Under the pieces are notes generated by a model that was given only the letters and a program-made list of their open reading frames with translations, did no database searches and was not told the DNA's origin. This document shows, piece by piece, positions 45,097 through 53,793 of a stretch of DNA of 64,000 bases. The DNA lies in NCBI GenBank assembly GCA_022845895.1, contig AP025573.1, forward strand, positions 2,204,501 through 2,268,500, written 5' to 3'. Each line of letters starts with the position of its first letter. The first letter of the stretch is position 1. The stretch is from Lachnospiraceae bacterium (GTDB lineage: Bacteria; Bacillota; Clostridia; Lachnospirales; Lachnospiraceae). The translations under genes were made by a program, and so were the position numbers.

Positions 45097-45153
45097 AACT
45101 TCTCCTCTCTGTTATACATCCTTATCGAACTGCCGATGTCCAATCAGGCATAC

Positions 45154-46314
45154 TTACTTTAACAGTCGGTCAAATGCCCAGTCTTCCAGTAATGGCGTCT
45201 TCTCTCCCTGCATGATGAACTTGGCAAGGTCTCTGCTGGCCGCCGGCGCCTCGATGACACCGTTTCCGCCGTATCCGGTCGCAAGTATATAGCCCTCTAC
45301 CGGCGTCTCTCCAAGGATTGGAAGGAAGTCCTTCGGCTCTGCCCGGTATGACAGCCAGGATGATACGAGGCCGCTGTCCACGATGCCAGGCACCCTGCAC
45401 TCGAGCTGGTCTAACAGGAAGTCGATGAAGTAGTCATCTGTCCCGCCTGTAGCCGGAAGCTTGTCTGGATCCCACTGGCCTGCATGCATAGGATTGCTCA
45501 GATCCATAGAGAGATGGGACTTGCAGATAAAAATGTTGTCACCTGCTCTAAGTGCATAGAAAGCAGGATATTTCAATACAGGGAAGGTGTATCCTAATTT
45601 CTTTCCAGGAGGGCATAAGAAGAATGCTTCTGCCTTCGTATGCCAGATTGGCACGTCCATGCCTACCATCTCGCCTGTGAATTTGCTCCACGGTCCTGTA
45701 CAGTCTACTACATAGTCGAACTCATAGTCTTCCCCATCGCTGGTCTTGAGACCTTTGATCTTCTTGTCCTCAACCTTGACCTCTGTCACTTTTACGCCGG
45801 TCTTGACTGTGCCGCCGTTCTTCTGCAGCTTCTTTGCATATGTATTAGATATCATCGTTCCGTCAAAGTAGCCGTCATCCTGCGTATATCCTGCTCCGAG
45901 TATGTTCTCCGTAGAGATGTCTGGAAGAATCTCTTTGATCTTGTCCTTGTCTGTAATATATTCTCCTGTATAGCCTGCAGCTTTGGCAAGCGCGATACCT
46001 GTCTTGATGGTCGCCTCAACTTTCTCGTCTGTAGCTACTACAAGTGTTCCTGACTTGTCAAAGCCTGCAGAACCTTTCTCTTCCTCTTCCATCTTGAGAT
46101 AGGATTCAAATCCATACAGCCTTACATCCCAGTATCTGTTTCTTAAAGAATCGTCAAAAAGACATACCGTTCCGGCTGATTTCGCAGTGGAAGCTCCTCC
46201 GATGGTGTCTTTTTCAAATACGACCACCTCTGCGTTATCATAAAGGCTCAGATGATATCCGAGACAGGTTCCTGAAATACCTCCACCAATAATACCGATT
46301 TTTTTCTTGTCCAT
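45154..46314 (-). CDS. FAD-dependent amine/amino-acid oxidoreductase (DAO family)
   Basis: A 386-residue flavoprotein of the D-amino-acid/glycine/sarcosine oxidase family. The FAD-binding GIIGGGISG is at residues 7-15, and the C-terminal FAD contact is YILATGYGGNGVIEAPA. There is no signal peptide. The adjacent etfBA suggests electrons go to ETF and not to oxygen, i.e. it is a dehydrogenase, as fits an anaerobe. The M20 hydrolase just upstream may provide its substrate, an amino acid freed from a carbamoyl or acyl group. The actual substrate is unknown. Confidence 0.85.
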   Translation of the reverse strand: MDKKKIGIIGGGISGTCLGYHLSLYDNAEVVVFEKDTIGGASTAKSAGTVCLFDDSLRNRYWDVRLYGFESYLKMEEEEKGSAGFDKSGTLVVATDEKVEATIKTGIALAKAAGYTGEYITDKDKIKEILPDISTENILGAGYTQDDGYFDGTMISNTYAKKLQKNGGTVKTGVKVTEVKVEDKKIKGLKTSDGEDYEFDYVVDCTGPWSKFTGEMVGMDVPIWHTKAEAFFLCPPGKKLGYTFPVLKYPAFYALRAGDNIFICKSHLSMDLSNPMHAGQWDPDKLPATGGTDDYFIDFLLDQLECRVPGIVDSGLVSSWLSYRAEPKDFLPILGETPVEGYILATGYGGNGVIEAPAASRDLAKFIMQGEKTPLLEDWAFDRLLK

Positions 46315-46351
46315 AACATTACCTACCTTTCATTTTTTATCTTTTTATTTT

Positions 46352-47599
46352 TTAACATGGGGCATCCATGTTATCTAACCTGAGAATCGTTTCCAGAAGC
46401 ACCCTGCATCCCTGCCCGATGTCTTCTCCTTCTGTAAATTCATATCTTGAATGGCTGATACCATCCACGCTTGGCACAAATATCATTCCCGTCGGAAATC
46501 TGGAGGTCATGATAAGAGAATCGTGGAACGCGCCGCTTGGCAGTATGCGGTAGCCGATGCCCAGTTCCTGTACGGATGCCTCGATGCTGTCTTTGACCCA
46601 CTCAGCCATAGGCGCGGGTTCATGATAAGAGAAACGTTCAAAGGAGCACGCTTCCCCCATCTCTTTGCAGATCTGTTCCAGCTGCTCTTTTAATTTCTTT
46701 TCGATGCGCTCTATCATCTTTCCGTCCTGGTCTCTGATTTCCAGGTTAAAGGTACACGTCCCTGGAATTACATTGACGGAATTGGGAACTACTTTCATCG
46801 TGCCGACCGTCGCTACCGTATATGTATTGCCGTACTCCTTCACAATCCGCGGTACAGCGGCTATGAATCTGGATGCCGCCACGAGGGCGTCCCTGCGGTC
46901 TGTCATCACAGTGCTTCCTGCGTGGTTGGCCTCTCCTTTTATGACGATTTCATAACGGCTCACGCCGGCGATGGACGATACGACGCCTACAGGCGTCCGG
47001 CTCTTATATAGCGAGGCCCCCTGCTCTACGTGAAGCTCCAGAAAGCAGTGTATGCTCTCTTTCCTGCGCTCTGCCCTTGGCACCTTAGCGACATCGAGGC
47101 CATAGCCCTTCATCACTTCTCCTCTGGACATCCCATACATATCCTCGTCTGTTTCACTGATATGAAGCTCCTCTCCGCACATGGCGCCGCTTCCGAGAAG
47201 CCCGCTTCCAAAACGGAATCCTTCCTCATCCGTAAATACGACGACTTCTAACGGATGCTGCAGCTTCCTGCCACTCTCGATGAGCGTCTCACACACTTCC
47301 AGGCCTGCCACGCAGCCGAGTACCCCGTCGTACTTTCCACCGTCCGGAACCGTATCCAGATGGGAACCTGTCACGATAGCCGGAAGATTTGGATGCTCTC
47401 CTTCCAGTCTGACAATCAGATTGCCGGCCTCATCCATGCGGGGCTTTAGTCCAAGCTTACGGAAATATCCTTTGAATGTCTCTCTCCCTCTTACATCTTC
47501 GGGCGAATATGCCATCCTCGTATACGTTCCGTCATCTTGCGCACCGCACTGATACAGTTCTTCCAGACGGGAAAGGACCCTTTCCAAGTTAATGTCCAT
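46352..47599 (-). CDS. M20 family N-carbamoyl amino acid hydrolase / allantoate amidohydrolase-like
   Basis: A 415-residue metallo-hydrolase from the ATG at 47599 (GGAGGG ahead). Metal-site motifs are GSHLDTVPDGGKYDGVLG and FTDEEGFRFG, and the lid domain with NVIPGTCTFNLEIRDQD is typical of the HyuC/AllC/beta-ureidopropionase group. It is the first of four genes with the FAD oxidoreductase and etfBA. A second member of the family lies at 50664 in the core cluster, so this one probably has another ureido substrate. Confidence 0.85.
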   Translation of the reverse strand: MDINLERVLSRLEELYQCGAQDDGTYTRMAYSPEDVRGRETFKGYFRKLGLKPRMDEAGNLIVRLEGEHPNLPAIVTGSHLDTVPDGGKYDGVLGCVAGLEVCETLIESGRKLQHPLEVVVFTDEEGFRFGSGLLGSGAMCGEELHISETDEDMYGMSRGEVMKGYGLDVAKVPRAERRKESIHCFLELHVEQGASLYKSRTPVGVVSSIAGVSRYEIVIKGEANHAGSTVMTDRRDALVAASRFIAAVPRIVKEYGNTYTVATVGTMKVVPNSVNVIPGTCTFNLEIRDQDGKMIERIEKKLKEQLEQICKEMGEACSFERFSYHEPAPMAEWVKDSIEASVQELGIGYRILPSGAFHDSLIMTSRFPTGMIFVPSVDGISHSRYEFTEGEDIGQGCRVLLETILRLDNMDAPC

Positions 47600-47701
47600 A
47601 AAATCCCTCCATACTGCTTTCCGACTTGGTAATTGTGCACATTTGCAGCCAAATACCAATCGTTCAATAAGTATACATAGCTGTTACTGGTTTGTTGATT
47701 T

Positions 47702-47727
47702 TTATCTATATTGCACATTATAGATAA
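47702..47727. promoter_or_regulatory. inverted repeat upstream of the M20-oxidoreductase-etf operon
   Basis: TTATCTATA and TATAGATAA are perfect 9-base arms around an 8-base centre. They lie about 100 bases before the M20 start, between this gene and the PucR-type gene. Operator for the PucR-type or another regulator is a guess. Confidence 0.45.
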
Positions 47728-47760
47728 TTTTTTAACATAATGCATCGGAGCATAAAGATA

Positions 47761-47810
47761 AAAAAAGAGAGATAATTTATCTAGTCTGGATAAACTATCT
47801 CTCTCTTTTC
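47761..47810 (-). terminator. terminator of the PucR-type gene
   Basis: Long arms rich in AGAGAGATA (47761-47781 and 47789-47809) pair around TAGTCTG, with T runs at both ends, so it can work in both directions. Confidence 0.85.
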
Positions 47811-47825
47811 GTTTCTTACCGGAAT

Positions 47826-49496
47826 TTATATGAAATCCTTATTGTAGTTCTCAATCATCTTGTATACCACAAGACCGATACGGACAGCCAGCACTTCATT
47901 TGCATTGTCAAAATCTATGCCTGTAATCTTTGTAATCTTTTCTATCCTGTAAGCCGCGGTCTTATAGTGTACATACAGGTCCTGGGCCGTCTTTGACAGG
48001 TTCTGGTTCCTGTCGAGATACGTCTTTAGGGTGACAATCAGATCGTCCCTCTGCGGCTTCTTGTAATTATAGAGCTTCTGAAGCCCTTCCGGCACATATT
48101 CAAGCATCATCGACGAATCGTCAAGCTGACATAGGAGCTTGAAGATTCCCAGATCCGAGAACATCATCGCCTGGGAATTCCCATCTTCGGATATCTCTCC
48201 TGCCACGTCAACAAACAGAAAGGCCTCCTTCGCCTCTTTGAAGCTCTCCGGAAGATTTATGATCCCCTCTACCATCCGCCCGACACCTGCCTTCACTTTC
48301 AGATACTTGTCATATGCCGATACATCCGCCTGCACCAGTTCCGCCACTTCTTTTATCTCCTGGCGGTACTCCTCCTGCGTCTGCTCCTTTGGCACCTTCT
48401 GAATCGCGACGATCTTGTCCAGATCATTATGTATCCGCGCCTCTGAAATGTGGGCAAATATAGCGTTGCTCAGCACGTTCGTATCCTTGACCTTAGCCTT
48501 GAAGTCGCCTTTCGCACTGCCTTCATTCGTCATTCCGAACACGATGACCCGGTAACAGCCGTCTATCTCTACCCCGAGCAGGCTCGTATTCTTTTGTAGC
48601 TCTCCGATAGAATGCACCTTGCCATTCAGGATATTGTGCATGATATCATTCTGAAACTTCTTTTCCAGCTCTGTCACCGCATGCTGCCTGGAAAATTCAA
48701 ACCGCAGGGCCGTAATCGCGCTCTCTGCCGCGATACTGTCCATCGTATTGAAGGCCTGGTTACGTTCCGTGACAACGAGATATATCTTCTCCCGGAAGCT
48801 CATCTTGACCTGGATGATGCACTGGGGCACCTCGCCTTTTTGCTTCAGGTAATTGTAATTAGAATATGTGCCCGTCTCAAAGGGGGCCGCATCTTTCCGG
48901 ATCTCAAGTTCCGTGTCTGCCCCTTCGGTACAGGCGAGGCAGGACATATTCTGGTTGAAAACCGCAACCGGATTACGAATCAGCTTCGCAAGCATGTCCA
49001 GAATATTGTCAATCCCTTTTCCTATCGAATCCGGTGCCAGAGCAAGTGCCACAAAATTGTCATATGTAGTCTTAAAATATTTCAGCCTCGTCACTTCCTC
49101 ATTAAACAGACGCTCCATGATAACGCTCATGATATCTCGGAAGAAAAATTCAAAAGGAACTTCCAGGATTGGTATCGCATGGGTCTCAGAAAACTCCAGC
49201 AGCAGGCCAATCTTCGTGTCCGCGTCCTCCACTTTCCGGTCCCGCTTCAAGACAAGCGCGCTGACACCCTTCCTTGTCAGTTCGTTGAGATACCCTTTGA
49301 ACTCATCAACCGTACATGACCGGAACGCATACAGCCTGGTAAGAAGCACTTCGCCGCCATCTATAAACTTAACGATATCGGGAGCTTCGATAATCGTCAC
49401 TCCTTTAATCTCCCTGTCAAGCCATCTCTCTCCGCTTATAACCTTAACATCCTTTAACTTTTCTGCCTGCAGCAGCTCTTCTACATTAAATCCCAT
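47826..49496 (-). CDS. PucR family transcriptional regulator
   Basis: About 556 residues from the ATG at 49496 (GGTGAGG ahead; two earlier ATGs are possible). The N-terminal PucR domain (about 5-125), a central region with a GGDEF-like fold, and a C-terminal helix-turn-helix (LSKTAQDLYVHYKTAAYRIEKI) are in the usual order. PucR-type activators control purine/allantoin genes in Bacillus in response to late intermediates. Its location inside the ureide cluster supports that role here. A strong terminator follows. Confidence 0.9.
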   Translation of the reverse strand: MGFNVEELLQAEKLKDVKVISGERWLDREIKGVTIIEAPDIVKFIDGGEVLLTRLYAFRSCTVDEFKGYLNELTRKGVSALVLKRDRKVEDADTKIGLLLEFSETHAIPILEVPFEFFFRDIMSVIMERLFNEEVTRLKYFKTTYDNFVALALAPDSIGKGIDNILDMLAKLIRNPVAVFNQNMSCLACTEGADTELEIRKDAAPFETGTYSNYNYLKQKGEVPQCIIQVKMSFREKIYLVVTERNQAFNTMDSIAAESAITALRFEFSRQHAVTELEKKFQNDIMHNILNGKVHSIGELQKNTSLLGVEIDGCYRVIVFGMTNEGSAKGDFKAKVKDTNVLSNAIFAHISEARIHNDLDKIVAIQKVPKEQTQEEYRQEIKEVAELVQADVSAYDKYLKVKAGVGRMVEGIINLPESFKEAKEAFLFVDVAGEISEDGNSQAMMFSDLGIFKLLCQLDDSSMMLEYVPEGLQKLYNYKKPQRDDLIVTLKTYLDRNQNLSKTAQDLYVHYKTAAYRIEKITKITGIDFDNANEVLAVRIGLVVYKMIENYNKDFI

Positions 49497-49578
49497 CTTC
49501 AACCTCACCGCCATCATTGATATCAGCCTCAGCCGGACATTTACAACGCCTTAACTAAGAATACCTCCAGTATAACAT

Positions 49579-49625
49579 AAAAAGACACAGCCGTATAACG
49601 CAAATTGTCATACCTGTGTCTTTTT
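49579..49625 (-). terminator. terminator of the XRE-GntR-FCD gene
   Basis: A perfect 12-bp stem AAAAAGACACAG/CTGTGTCTTTTT with a 23-base loop, 8 bases past the stop. Confidence 0.8.
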
Positions 49626-49632
49626 CGTCACA

Positions 49633-50637
49633 TTATCTGTAATTATACCTTGTCACGGACTGCTCCAGATGCTTTTCCATCGCACGGGCTGCCCCGTGCC
49701 CGTCATGAGCCAGAATCATCCGCCGCACTTCCTCATGTTCTTCACAGATTGCTTTCAGCTGTCCATAGTCTGCCATCCCCGTACCGCTTATATGTTTCAT
49801 AAGATTACTGATAGTCTGTATCATACTGTAGATGACCTGACTCCCGGAACACTGTGCGATGCACGTGTGGAATTCTATGTCATGCTCCAGCAGATCCTTT
49901 TCGCTTTGTTCTGCGTACGCCCTGCGCACAAGCTCTGATATCTCTTCCAGCCTATGGATATCTGCCTCTTGTATATTGCCGGCTGCCAGCTCTGCCGCCT
50001 TTACTTCCAATACGTTCCTGACCATAAGCATGTCTTCCACCTGGCTGCCGTTCAGAAAGAGGGACCATGACAGAGGTATGATGAAAAAATCAGCTTCCGC
50101 GCTGCTGATATAAGTCCCCTGTCCGGGACGGATATCAATCATCCCAAGAACGTCCAGCACCTTAAGGGCTTCCCGGATTACCGAACGTCCTACATTCATC
50201 TTCCTGGCAAGCTCCCGGTCAGATTCTATCTGATCTCCTTTTTTGAGCTCCTTTTCCATCAGCTTCTCGGCAAAATACATGGTGAGCCTGAACAGCAGCT
50301 CATCTATCTTTCCCTTTTTGGCGGTGTTTCCACACAGATCTTCCGAAGTTTTTGCCGCAGGCAGAAGCATGTCTATCTTCCGTGCAAATTCTTCCGGCTT
50401 CTCGGAGAACATCATCGAGTCTAGATGCAGGGCCGAAGCGGCTGACAGAACTACTTCGTTCAGCCGCTTCCCGCCCCTGGTCTCAACATTTGAATAAGTA
50501 GCTGCGCTCATAGACGGCGCCCCTTGCGAATCAGGAAGGAACCGGCTGATGAACTCTTTCTGGGTCAATCCAAGGTACCTTCTCAATTGGCGGAGATTTT
50601 CCTTTTTATATATCGGATTCAACATCTGGCTGCTCAT
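49633..50637 (-). CDS. transcriptional regulator, XRE-like + GntR + FCD domain fusion
   Basis: A 334-residue protein. Residues 13-75 look like a Cro/CI-type helix-turn-helix (LRQLRRYLGLTQKEFI), residues 113-178 are a GntR winged helix (ESDRELARKMNVGRSVIREA, GMIDIRPGQGTYIS), and residues 200-325 are the FCD ligand domain with His/Asp metal-ligand stretches (HDIEFH, EEHEEVRR). Normal FadR/FCD regulators lack the first domain and have about 230 residues. It follows the M20 gene by 26 bases and so is co-transcribed with the core allantoin genes. A repressor lifted by an allantoin-pathway acid is likely. Confidence 0.85.
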   Translation of the reverse strand: MSSQMLNPIYKKENLRQLRRYLGLTQKEFISRFLPDSQGAPSMSAATYSNVETRGGKRLNEVVLSAASALHLDSMMFSEKPEEFARKIDMLLPAAKTSEDLCGNTAKKGKIDELLFRLTMYFAEKLMEKELKKGDQIESDRELARKMNVGRSVIREALKVLDVLGMIDIRPGQGTYISSAEADFFIIPLSWSLFLNGSQVEDMLMVRNVLEVKAAELAAGNIQEADIHRLEEISELVRRAYAEQSEKDLLEHDIEFHTCIAQCSGSQVIYSMIQTISNLMKHISGTGMADYGQLKAICEEHEEVRRMILAHDGHGAARAMEKHLEQSVTRYNYR

Positions 50638-50663
50638 ACGATTCTATGCCCCAGTCCGTCTCT

Positions 50664-51905
50664 TTATTTGCCAAGCAGCTCTTCCGCCAGCTTCTGCATG
50701 ATGACCGTTCCTTTTGCGAAGTCGCTGTACTTCGTAAACTCAACCGGGCAATGGCTTCTGCCGTCTTTACTTGGAAGGAACAGCATGACTGTCGGCAGGT
50801 TCTGCCCGATTTCAAGCGCATCATGCCCTGCTCCGCTGAGCATCCTCTTATAGCTGTAGCCAAGCTCTTTGCACTCTTCTTCCATGATATCCAGCATCTT
50901 AGCAGATAGTTCAACCGGCGTAATTGTCAGCTTGTTTTCAATCTCATAGCTTCCGCCGTACTCGGCTGTTTCCCGCTCGAGCGCTTTCTTGATTCTGGCC
51001 GCGATGTCGTTGATATTGTCGTTATTCCTGGAACGGATGTCTACGGTGAATTCAACCTTCTCCGCAACGATGTTCATTCCGCCCGGAACCGTATTGATGT
51101 ATCCGACCGTGGCAACCGTACCGTCTGCTTTTTCCCTCGCCCAGTCCGCAATCTTCGAGATAACTTTCGTCGCCGCGTCCACTGCGTCCATCCTCATATC
51201 CATAGGCGTCGTTCCTGCATGGTCGGCACGTCCGTTGACCGTCACCATGTATCTCTGTATTCCGACGATGCAGTCTACGAGCCCAAGTTCAATGCCTTCC
51301 GTGTCGAGAACCGGCCCCTGTTCGATATGTACTTCCAGGAAGGAGCCGATCATGCCTTCTCCCCAAGCAGCCTCGCTGACTTGCTCCGGCACAAGGCCAT
51401 ACGCTTTCATCGCTTCGTAGATAGAGATACCGTCTTTGTCGCAGAACTTCTTCGTATACTCTACATCGCGGTGTCCGAGCATCGCTCCAGAACCAAAATA
51501 TCCGGTTCCGAACCTCATCCCCTCTTCATCGTTAAATCCGGCGGCCACAAAGTTCCTCTTTGGTTTCAGACCTTTTTCTCTGAGCAGGCGGGCCACTTCT
51601 ATCGCGCAGATGACACCTGCGATTCCGTCATAGTCTCCGCCGTTCGTTACAGAATCATAATGGGACCCCATCATCACGCAGGGGGCGTCCGGATCTTCTC
51701 CCTTCAATACCCCGAACACATTGCCTGCCGCATCCTCAGATACTTCCAGGTCAATCTCATGCATCAGCTCTTTCAGATAATCTACGGCTTTTCTTGCTTC
51801 CTTCGTAAACGGCAGTCTCGTGCATCCATTTCCCGGTGTCGCCGTATATTGTTTTAAATGCTCCAAGTCTCTTGCGATTCTGCCTGTAATCTCCTCAATA
51901 ACCAT
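50664..51905 (-). CDS. allC: M20 family hydrolase, probable allantoate amidohydrolase
   Basis: About 413 residues from the ATG at 51905 (AAAGGG ahead; an ATG seven codons earlier is possible). Metal-site motifs are GSHYDSVTNGGDYDGIAG and FNDEEGMRFGTG. The gene lies in the core run with allD, allE, fdrA, arcC and allB. In the pathway allantoate has to be turned to ureidoglycine, ammonia and CO2 to feed AllE; this enzyme is the best candidate. Carbamoyl-amino-acid hydrolysis by the same fold cannot be excluded. Confidence 0.8.
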   Translation of the reverse strand: MVIEEITGRIARDLEHLKQYTATPGNGCTRLPFTKEARKAVDYLKELMHEIDLEVSEDAAGNVFGVLKGEDPDAPCVMMGSHYDSVTNGGDYDGIAGVICAIEVARLLREKGLKPKRNFVAAGFNDEEGMRFGTGYFGSGAMLGHRDVEYTKKFCDKDGISIYEAMKAYGLVPEQVSEAAWGEGMIGSFLEVHIEQGPVLDTEGIELGLVDCIVGIQRYMVTVNGRADHAGTTPMDMRMDAVDAATKVISKIADWAREKADGTVATVGYINTVPGGMNIVAEKVEFTVDIRSRNNDNINDIAARIKKALERETAEYGGSYEIENKLTITPVELSAKMLDIMEEECKELGYSYKRMLSGAGHDALEIGQNLPTVMLFLPSKDGRSHCPVEFTKYSDFAKGTVIMQKLAEELLGK

Positions 51906-51942
51906 ATATATACCCTTTCTCGCCATAGGCGGCGAATCTCAT

Positions 51943-52146
51943 CTATCTTTTCTTAATGCGGTCTAACACGTATACCTTCAGCGGCGAGTACAGCATCGCT
52001 GCGGCCATGAGCACAAATCCTGCCGCGCACATCCCGTCTCCCTGCATCTTAAGGCCTGCCAGGATAAGGACGAACGCTATCAGTATGACTACGAATGCAA
52101 CCGTAAGCCCGCCTTCTTTTGACTTCAAAAAACTTTTCTTTTCCAT
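51943..52146 (-). CDS. small two-helix membrane protein
   Basis: A 67-residue protein with two hydrophobic segments (about residues 14-31 and 38-56) and basic ends (KKSFLKSK, DRIKKR). I do not recognise a family. It starts 19 bases after the lactate-permease-type gene and ends 37 bases before the M20 start. The proximity suggests an accessory subunit of that transporter. A good site (GGGAG) precedes the ATG. Confidence 0.8.
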   Translation of the reverse strand: MEKKSFLKSKEGGLTVAFVVILIAFVLILAGLKMQGDGMCAAGFVLMAAAMLYSPLKVYVLDRIKKR

Positions 52147-52165
52147 AGTGCCACATCTCCCGATT

Positions 52166-53779
52166 CTACAATATCACTGACACAAATACGATGATTCCGA
52201 TAACAAGCGTGGTCGTCAGCGTAATTGGTATAATCTTCTTCAGTACCTGCCCTTCGCTTCCGAGAATGCCTGCTGTCGTCGTCCCGAGTATGATCTTGCT
52301 CGGACTGATTGCACTCCCAATCGCCCCTCCGGCAGTCTGCGCTCCTAAGAAAGCCGCCTTATCCAGATGCAGCAGATTTGCCGTCGTCACCTGGAAGTCG
52401 CCGAACAGGATGTTGGAGGACATATTGCTCCCTGTCATAAATGATCCAATCATACCTACTACCGGCGCCAGTATGACATAAGCTTTGCCGAGTATTCTGG
52501 CGATACCGTCTGCCAGAACCATGGTCTGTCCGGTTCCGCCCATTATCTTCGACATGATGACGAGGCCGATAACAGCTATGCCGGAAGGCATCGTCATGGC
52601 GACTGATCTGGCAAATACTCTCTTCGTGCCGCCCTCCTTGATCCAGCCATGCCGTTTAAAATACAGGATGCCTGCAATAGAGGCGAGGAACAGGAACATG
52701 CTGGCATGGGTGAACGGCGCCAGAGGCGAGAAGCATGCTTCTGCCTTGTTCACGAATCCATATCCCGTCGAAGTCTCCGGAAAGGAGAAGCCAAGGGACA
52801 GCTGTCCCAGAAACTTGTTCACCGGTGTCACGACGAGTACGATCATCGTAAGGGCCGTCAGCAGGATATATGGTACGAATGCCTGCAGCAGAGACATATC
52901 TGCCGGAGCTTCGTCGGCTGTCTCATCCGCAGATGAATGACGGTTCATGATCGGGCTGTCAGAAAGGCTCCATTCTTCTCTGTACATCTTCATTCTTCCT
53001 ATCAGGAACAGAACGACCAGCGCGATACAGGAAGGCACGAAACAAGATATTGTCGTATTCACCTGTGTCAGAAGCAATTCTCCTCCGCCCTGGATAACGG
53101 CCAGTATAAGCACTGCCAGAAGCCCTTTCTTCACCGCCCTGACCTTGCCGTAGAACCAGCATATCACAAGGCCGGTTACGACATTCCACAGCAGGATGAA
53201 GAGGCCTGCCCAGAATGCCGCTGCCAGATAATCGGAACTTCCCGGCTCCAGGCCGGTAGACATCACGAGCGCATCCCAGGCAGCGGCCAGCGTTCCAAAC
53301 GTATTGCCCCATGCCTGCCCAAGCAGCGGGATGATAACCGCGTACACAGGGGTCACCCCGATGCCTATCAGCAGCGGCGCACCCACCGCTACCGGCACAC
53401 CGAATCCGGTGATGCCCTGGAGGAAGCTCTCCAATATCCAGCCAAGCGCCAGTACGACAAGAAGCTCATTCGGCAGCAGCTTTCTCATCCCATTCCTGAT
53501 GACAAGAAATGCCTTCGCCTCATCAGCAACCTGGTAAAGCAGTATCGCCGTCCATACGATCAGAAGAATAATCAGCGCGCTCCATATGCCCTTGGCACTT
53601 TCACTTGCCAGAAGCCTGATATCCGCTTTGTAAAACAAGATTCCCGTGACAATCGTAATCACGAGCCCCACCGGGGCAGCTTCTGTAGCTCCCCACTGGA
53701 ACTTGATCATCAGCAGTAATAAAACTAGGATTGGCAGACATGCCATTATCCACATAAACAGATTTGTTGGTACGTTCAT
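52166..53779 (-). CDS. lactate permease family transporter (possible oxamate carrier)
   Basis: A 537-residue integral membrane protein with roughly 13 helices, clearly of the LctP/GlcA family (GFGVPVAVGAPLLIGIGV, GQAWGNTFGTLAAAWDAL, the TAGGAIGSAISPSKIILG end). Known members carry lactate or glycolate with protons. It lies 14 bases after the carbamate kinase gene in the allantoin operon, where oxamate, a close mimic of pyruvate and lactate, would be made. Transport of oxamate (or glyoxylate/oxalurate) is my inference; lactate itself has no place in the operon. Confidence 0.88.
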   Translation of the reverse strand: MNVPTNLFMWIMACLPILVLLLLMIKFQWGATEAAPVGLVITIVTGILFYKADIRLLASESAKGIWSALIILLIVWTAILLYQVADEAKAFLVIRNGMRKLLPNELLVVLALGWILESFLQGITGFGVPVAVGAPLLIGIGVTPVYAVIIPLLGQAWGNTFGTLAAAWDALVMSTGLEPGSSDYLAAAFWAGLFILLWNVVTGLVICWFYGKVRAVKKGLLAVLILAVIQGGGELLLTQVNTTISCFVPSCIALVVLFLIGRMKMYREEWSLSDSPIMNRHSSADETADEAPADMSLLQAFVPYILLTALTMIVLVVTPVNKFLGQLSLGFSFPETSTGYGFVNKAEACFSPLAPFTHASMFLFLASIAGILYFKRHGWIKEGGTKRVFARSVAMTMPSGIAVIGLVIMSKIMGGTGQTMVLADGIARILGKAYVILAPVVGMIGSFMTGSNMSSNILFGDFQVTTANLLHLDKAAFLGAQTAGGAIGSAISPSKIILGTTTAGILGSEGQVLKKIIPITLTTTLVIGIIVFVSVIL

Positions 53780-53793
53780 ATTCTATCTCCTAA

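Noticed and set aside
52166..53779. Naming the LctP-family gene lctP (lactate import)
   Set aside because: No lactate dehydrogenase or lactate regulator is near, and the operon context points to a lactate-like product such as oxamate; the symbol would mislead.
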